This document shows positions 14,812-18,741 of a stretch of DNA of 18,741 nt, in pieces (positions within the stretch are counted from its first letter, which is position 1; every line of letters begins with the position of its first letter). The notes under the pieces are model-generated. The model was not told the DNA's origin, ran no database searches, and saw only the letters and a program-made list of their open reading frames with translations. The DNA lies in assembly GCA_041477815.1 (NCBI GenBank), contig JBGOUV010000089.1:1-18741 (forward strand), written 5' to 3'. Origin of the DNA: JBGOUV01 sp041477815 (lineage in GTDB: Bacteria; Acidobacteriota; Terriglobia; Bryobacterales; JACQDG01). Position numbers and translations under genes: made by a program.

Positions 14812-15168
14812 TCATTCCGCCGCCTCGACCTTGTCGATGACGATCCCTTTCATGCCGCCCTTCTCCATCGCCACCCCGCTCACCTTGACCTTCTTCTCGA
14901 TGAACGGCAGGAGCTGCGCGTTGGCGTTCTTGTGGTTCATGGCGATGGGCAGATAGAGCATGCCGGTCTTGGCGTCCACGATGGCCAGGGGAATGCCTTC
15001 CTTGGCGCAGGCAGTGGCGCACTCGACGTGCTTGGCCCCCTTGCTATCGTGACCCAGGTAGCAGGCCGTATCCACCACCTGGCCCACCAGGCTTATCTTC
15101 TTCCCGGCGTGCCCCTCGTGAGCCGCGAGCAGGACCGGCAACAACAGCAGCAGGATTCTTGTGGTCAT
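14812..15168 (-). CDS. Small exported Cys/His protein, paralogue of the next gene
   Basis: 118 residues. MTTRILLLLLPVLLA is a signal peptide. The mature start HEGHAGKK is His-rich and is followed by GQVVDTACYLGHDSKGAKHV, ECATACAKEGIPLAI, a LYLPIAMNHKN segment and a beta-rich end (KKVKVSGVAMEKGGMKGIVI). Alignment by eye with the 14462-14797 product keeps G-x-[VI]-x-[DE]-T-x-C, the His a few residues later, and two closely spaced Cys (C-x3-C), so the two are related. The start lies 4 nt after the transglycosylase stop. Cysteine/histidine clusters and the operon with a CusA/CzcA pump suggest metal binding in the periplasm; no enzyme signature is visible. Confidence 0.7.
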   Translation of the reverse strand: MTTRILLLLLPVLLAAHEGHAGKKISLVGQVVDTACYLGHDSKGAKHVECATACAKEGIPLAIVDAKTGMLYLPIAMNHKNANAQLLPFIEKKVKVSGVAMEKGGMKGIVIDKVEAAE

Positions 15169-15172
15169 ATCT

Positions 15173-15748
15173 CTATTGTCCTCGAATTACCTTCGGTACG
15201 TACAGCCGGGTTTCCTCCGGCAGCAGCCGGCGCCGGGAAATCTCATAGAAATCCCGGCTGCCGGCCTTCTGGATCGCTTCAATCACCCGGTTCTCCCCGG
15301 CATTGTAAGCGGCCAAAGCCAGCTTCCAATCTCCAAACAACCCGTGCAAAAAGTTCAGGTATCGCGCGGCCGCCGCGCCCGACCGTCCCGCATCCACCCG
15401 TTCGTCCACGGCCGCGTCCACCCGCAGCCCAAACCGCCGCGCCGTATCGGGCATCAACTGAAACATCCCGCGCGCGCCCTTCGGCGACAGGGCCAAGGGG
15501 TTGAATCGGCTCTCCACCCGCGCCACCTCCCACAAATAAGGAGACGCCGGCGGCCGCGGCTTGGCCCACCTTACTACAAACACGGGATGTGGCTTCGCCC
15601 ACCTCACCTGAAACGGCCGCGGCGCCCGAGCCCGCGTCAGCGACTCCTCCGCCTGCCGCTCCAGGTCCCGGTGGAAGGCCGCAAAGGGATCCGCCGCCTG
15701 CATTCCACCGCCGAGGACGAAGAGTAACCCTATGGTTTTACCGCTCAT
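15173..15748 (-). CDS. SLT-domain lytic transglycosylase
   Basis: 191 residues from ATG 15748, preferred because GAGAGAC precedes it and MSGKTIGLLFVLGGGMQA is a signal peptide; ATG 15760 is possible. The Slt/MltE-like domain has the catalytic Glu79 in ARVESRFNPLALSPKGARGM, then FQLMPDTARRFGL, YLNFLHGLFGDWKLALAAYN and AGENRV, ending with YVPKVI. It would cleave peptidoglycan to 1,6-anhydromuramyl products in the periplasm. The N-terminal linker has an 11-residue tandem repeat (VRWAKPHPVF then VRWAKPRPP). The gene starts inside the end of the upstream gene (15738-16442) and is followed 4 nt later by the small Cys/His gene, so it belongs to the same operon. It may open the wall for the envelope-spanning efflux system, which is inference. 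Confidence 0.85.
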   Translation of the reverse strand: MSGKTIGLLFVLGGGMQAADPFAAFHRDLERQAEESLTRARAPRPFQVRWAKPHPVFVVRWAKPRPPASPYLWEVARVESRFNPLALSPKGARGMFQLMPDTARRFGLRVDAAVDERVDAGRSGAAAARYLNFLHGLFGDWKLALAAYNAGENRVIEAIQKAGSRDFYEISRRRLLPEETRLYVPKVIRGQ

Positions 15749-16442
15749 ATCGTCTCTCATCGGCCAAACGCAGCGCCTCCAGCCCCTTACTCGCCTCCAG
15801 CCTCCGCCACAATCCGTTATACCGCGACGCCTCCAGCGGTTCCTTCAACCGGAACTGGAACCCCTTGCGGTCCCCGAAGTGGCCCCGCGCCCGCTCGTAC
15901 GTCACAATCGTGAACTGATACGGATCGGACGAGCTGATACTGTCGATATCCGCCAGTGTCCAGTCGCGCGACTCGCCGGGCTTCTTCGCCCGAAACTGCA
16001 CGCCGTCGTCCATCGCCGCCAGCGTCCCCTCCACCCCGGAGATCCGCAGCAGGTGCTTGGCCGGGATCTCCCACAGCGGCTCCCCCTCCCTCGCCAGGCC
16101 CGCCACAAACCGCCGCTGCATATGCCGCTCCAGGCCCGGGCTCACCCGCGCCGCAAACTGCGCCTCGGACACCGTCAGCCGATATTCCCGGTCTGCCCCC
16201 AGCCGCCACCGGCGGTCCTGGTACGTCAGCACCCGGACGTCGCGATTGTCCAATACCCGCATCTGCTGAATATCCAGGTAGGCCAGCTTCCAGGAGTGGC
16301 CTTTCTTCCCGGTCTCGAACGCCACCCCCCGCTCGTCCACCGTGAGCCGGCCGGTGCAGTAGCCGCGCAGATGCTCGTGCCGCGCCTCGTAGCTCTCTCC
16401 GGCGGCCGCCACCGCAACCATTATGCCTATCAGAAGTCTCAT
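15738..16442 (-). CDS. Exported protein of unknown function with an internal PH-like duplication
   Basis: 234 residues from ATG 16442, which overlaps the pump stop as ATGA and has GAGGTGA five bases upstream. MRLLIGIMVAVAAAG is a short signal peptide. I do not recognise a named family. Two similar halves are visible: GRLTVDERGVAFETGKKGHS with WKLAYLDIQQMRVLDNRDVR and VLTYQ near residues 30-80, and EGTLAAMDDGVQFRAKKPGE with WTLADIDSISSSDPYQFTIV and TYER near 135-190. The shared pattern G-x-L ... GV-x-F ... W-x-LA-x-ID ... V-x-TY suggests two PH- or GRAM-like beta barrels. It is coupled to the pump and followed by an overlapping transglycosylase gene, so it probably works in the envelope with them. 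Function unknown. Confidence 0.7.
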   Translation of the reverse strand: MRLLIGIMVAVAAAGESYEARHEHLRGYCTGRLTVDERGVAFETGKKGHSWKLAYLDIQQMRVLDNRDVRVLTYQDRRWRLGADREYRLTVSEAQFAARVSPGLERHMQRRFVAGLAREGEPLWEIPAKHLLRISGVEGTLAAMDDGVQFRAKKPGESRDWTLADIDSISSSDPYQFTIVTYERARGHFGDRKGFQFRLKEPLEASRYNGLWRRLEASKGLEALRLADERRYER

Positions 16443-18741
16443 GCTTTCACCTCGAAGTGCCACTTCCAGATGCCGTAGATCGCCGGATAAACCGTCAGCT
16501 CCAGCAGGAACGAAGTGAAGATCCCGCCCAGCATAGGCGCGGCGATCCGCTTCATCACGTCGGCGCCCGTCCCGATCGACCACATAATCGGCAGCAGTCC
16601 CAGGAACATGGTCGCCACCGTCATCACCTTGGGCCGCACCCGCTTTACCGCGCCGTGAATGATGGCCGCCCGCAGGTCGTTCCAGTCGCGCATCTGCCCG
16701 TGCTGCCGCGCTTCCTGGTAGGCCAGGTCCAGGTAGAGCAGCATAAACACGCCGGTCTCCGCATCCACCCCCATGAGCGCGATCAATCCTACCCAGACAC
16801 CAATACTCATGTTGTAGTCCAGCAGATACAGCAGCCAGACCGCCCCCACCGCTGAAAACGGCACCGCCAGCAGAATGATGCCCGTCTTCACCCACGACTG
16901 CGTGTTCACGTACAAGAGCACCAGGATGAGGAACAGCGTCAGCGGCAGGACCACCTTCAGCCGCTCTTTCACCCGCTCCATCGACTCGTACTGCCCGCTC
17001 CATACCGCCGTGTACCCGGCCGGCCACTGGACCCCGTCCCGTACCGCCTTCTTGGCCTCCTCCACATACGACCCTACATCGCGTCCCGCTACGTCCACGT
17101 ATACATACCCGTTCAAGAGGCCGTTCTCGTTTCGGAGCATCGACGGCCCCGCCACCAGCCTTATGTCGGCGATCTGGGCCATCGGGATTTGCTGCTTGCC
17201 CCCCATGGCCGACACCAGCACTCTCCCCAGCGCCTCCGGGTCGCTGCGGAAATCCCGCGAGTACCGCACGTTCACCGTATACCGCTCCCGCCCCTCGACG
17301 GTAGTAGTAATCGGATCGCCCCCGATGGCGTTCATCACGTGCATCTGGGCTTCATCGATCGAGATCCCGTAGCGCGCCAACTGGTCCCGCTTCAGCTCGA
17401 AATCCAGGAAGTAGCCTCCGGTGGTCCGCTCCGCGAATACGCTGCGGGTCCCCGGGACCTTTTGCAGAGCCCGCTCGATCTGCCCTCCCAACTCCTCGAT
17501 CTTTCCCAGATCCCCCCCGTAGATCTTCACTCCCACCGGCGTGCGAATCCCGGTGGTGAGCATATCGATCCGGTTCCGGATCGGCTGTGTCCAAGCATTC
17601 GTAGTACCCGGTATCTTCAGCGCCCGGTCCATCTCCTCGACCAGCGCTTCCTGCGAGATGTGGTCCGGGGTGACGCGCCGGAAGGCTCCCACCAGCCATC
17701 CCGGCGCCCACTTCCAGTCGCTGTACCACGTGGCCACCCGGCGCCACTGGGCGTGCGGCTTCAACACCACCGTCGTCTCCATCATCGAAAGCGGCGCCGG
17801 ATCGGTCGGCGTCTCCGCTCTGCCGGCTTTGCCCAGCACCCGCTCCACCTCCGGAAAGCTCTTCAGTATCCGGTCCTGCACCTGCAGCAGGCGCTCTGCT
17901 TCGGTTACCGAAATCCCCGGCAGCGTGGACGGCATGTACAGCACGACTCCCTCATCGAGCGGCGGCATAAACTCCGACCCCAGCTTGCGGTACACCGGCG
18001 CCGTGACCACCACAATTCCCACCGCCGCCGCTACCACCACCCACTTCCACCGCAGGACCCCGTCCACCACCGGCTCGTACACCCGCATCAGCACCCTGCT
18101 GATAGGATGCTTCTCTTCCGAATGAATCTTCCCCACCAGCACGGCGCTCACCGCCCGCGCCAGCCATCGCGGCCGGAACTGGAAGGCATCGACTTGGGTG
18201 AACAGCAGCCGCATAGCCGGGTCCAGCGTGAGCGCCAGCACCGCCGCCACGATCATGGAGAAGGTCTTAGTAAACGCCAGCGGCCGGAACAGCCGCCCTT
18301 CCTGCGCCTCCAGCGTGAAGATGGGCAGGAACGACACCGCGATCACCAGTAGAGCGAAGAAGCTCGGCCCCGCCACTTCCTTCACCGCCTCGATCACCAC
18401 CGACCGAAACGCCACCGTCCTCCCGTTGCGGTCCCACTCCTCGAGTTTCTTGTGCGTCTGCTCCACCACCACGATGGCCGCGTCCACCATCGCCCCGATG
18501 GCGATGGCAATTCCGCCCAGCGACATGATGTTCGACGTGATCCCTAGCAGCTTCATGGGAATGAACGAAATGACCATCGCCACCGGGATGGTGATAATCG
18601 GAATAGTGGCGCTGGGGAGGTGCCACAGAAAGATCAGGATCACCAGCGAAACCATGATGACTTCCTCGATCACCGTGCTCTTCAGGTTCTCGATGGAACG
18701 GAGAATCAGCTCCGACCGGTCATAGGTCGTAACTAACTCCA
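16439..18741 (-). CDS. CusA/CzcA-family heavy-metal RND efflux pump (partial, N-terminus beyond window)
   Basis: About 766 C-terminal residues are present; the N-terminal ~320 of the usual ~1040 lie off the right edge. The visible part begins ELVTTYDRSELI, aligning by memory with E. coli CusA near residue 320. Proton-relay residues are kept: Asp in GAMVDAAIVVVEQ (TM4), Glu in MGVDAETGVFM and Lys in RVRPKVMTV. Metal-site motifs RNRIDML (CusA Met573) and GPSMLRNENG (Met672) are kept, but the segment equivalent to CusA Met623 reads IGGDPITTTVEG, with no Met. The pump would export a soft or divalent metal across the outer membrane with a fusion protein and outer-membrane channel, expected upstream. 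The stop overlaps the next start (ATGA), showing coupling. Exact metal cannot be told; the gene name is left open because CusA and CzcA cannot be separated here. Confidence 0.9.
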   Translation of the reverse strand, partial: ELVTTYDRSELILRSIENLKSTVIEEVIMVSLVILIFLWHLPSATIPIITIPVAMVISFIPMKLLGITSNIMSLGGIAIAIGAMVDAAIVVVEQTHKKLEEWDRNGRTVAFRSVVIEAVKEVAGPSFFALLVIAVSFLPIFTLEAQEGRLFRPLAFTKTFSMIVAAVLALTLDPAMRLLFTQVDAFQFRPRWLARAVSAVLVGKIHSEEKHPISRVLMRVYEPVVDGVLRWKWVVVAAAVGIVVVTAPVYRKLGSEFMPPLDEGVVLYMPSTLPGISVTEAERLLQVQDRILKSFPEVERVLGKAGRAETPTDPAPLSMMETTVVLKPHAQWRRVATWYSDWKWAPGWLVGAFRRVTPDHISQEALVEEMDRALKIPGTTNAWTQPIRNRIDMLTTGIRTPVGVKIYGGDLGKIEELGGQIERALQKVPGTRSVFAERTTGGYFLDFELKRDQLARYGISIDEAQMHVMNAIGGDPITTTVEGRERYTVNVRYSRDFRSDPEALGRVLVSAMGGKQQIPMAQIADIRLVAGPSMLRNENGLLNGYVYVDVAGRDVGSYVEEAKKAVRDGVQWPAGYTAVWSGQYESMERVKERLKVVLPLTLFLILVLLYVNTQSWVKTGIILLAVPFSAVGAVWLLYLLDYNMSIGVWVGLIALMGVDAETGVFMLLYLDLAYQEARQHGQMRDWNDLRAAIIHGAVKRVRPKVMTVATMFLGLLPIMWSIGTGADVMKRIAAPMLGGIFTSFLLELTVYPAIYGIWKWHFEVKA

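Overview
The window looks like a chromosomal segment of a GC-rich Acidobacteriota bacterium, probably of the Solibacter/Bryobacter type. The evidence is a large TonB-dependent receptor with an N-terminal carboxypeptidase-regulatory-like domain, followed directly by a VWFA-related protein of the acidobacterial type. Exported Ntn-hydrolase, beta-propeller and DUF4175 proteins of kinds common in that phylum support this. No rRNA, intact tRNA, CRISPR array or insertion sequence was found.

Left end (1-2260): an accessory, decaying region with visibly lower GC. It opens with the N-terminal 275 codons of a replication-relaxation family protein on the minus strand, a gene open at the window edge. Position 997-1046 is a clean 3' half of a tRNA-Phe gene (anticodon loop with GAA, T-arm, acceptor strand, CCA). 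The 5' half is missing, which fits a distal attachment site of an element integrated in tRNA-Phe. To its right lies a graveyard of toxin/antitoxin-like pieces: a truncated ParE/RelE-like gene and a broken N-terminal fragment on the minus strand, then a small intact gene overlapping (ATGA) a clan AA aspartic protease pseudogene with one frameshift and one nonsense codon.

Middle left (2260-8530): a 1201-residue DUF4175-type membrane protein with long Gln-rich coiled coils, followed by a terminator-like hairpin. A second, degenerate tRNA-Phe-like sequence ends at 6328. Two minus-strand genes for exported proteins follow: a Tat-type glycosylasparaginase-family hydrolase and a YVTN beta-propeller lipoprotein.

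Middle right (8530-14460): a plus-strand pair, the TonB-dependent receptor with a roughly 100-residue Gly/Pro-rich insert, and 7 nt later the VWFA-related exported protein.

Right end (14460-18741): a tight minus-strand operon read from the right edge. It holds the C-terminal ~766 residues of a CusA/CzcA-type heavy-metal RND pump, a 234-residue exported protein with an internal duplication (ATGA overlap), an SLT lytic transglycosylase, and two small exported Cys/His proteins related to each other. The arrangement suggests a cell-envelope metal-handling unit with two uncharacterised Cys/His partners. The best candidates for something undescribed are these partners with the duplicated protein, and the tRNA-Phe-derived sequences with the decayed module between them.
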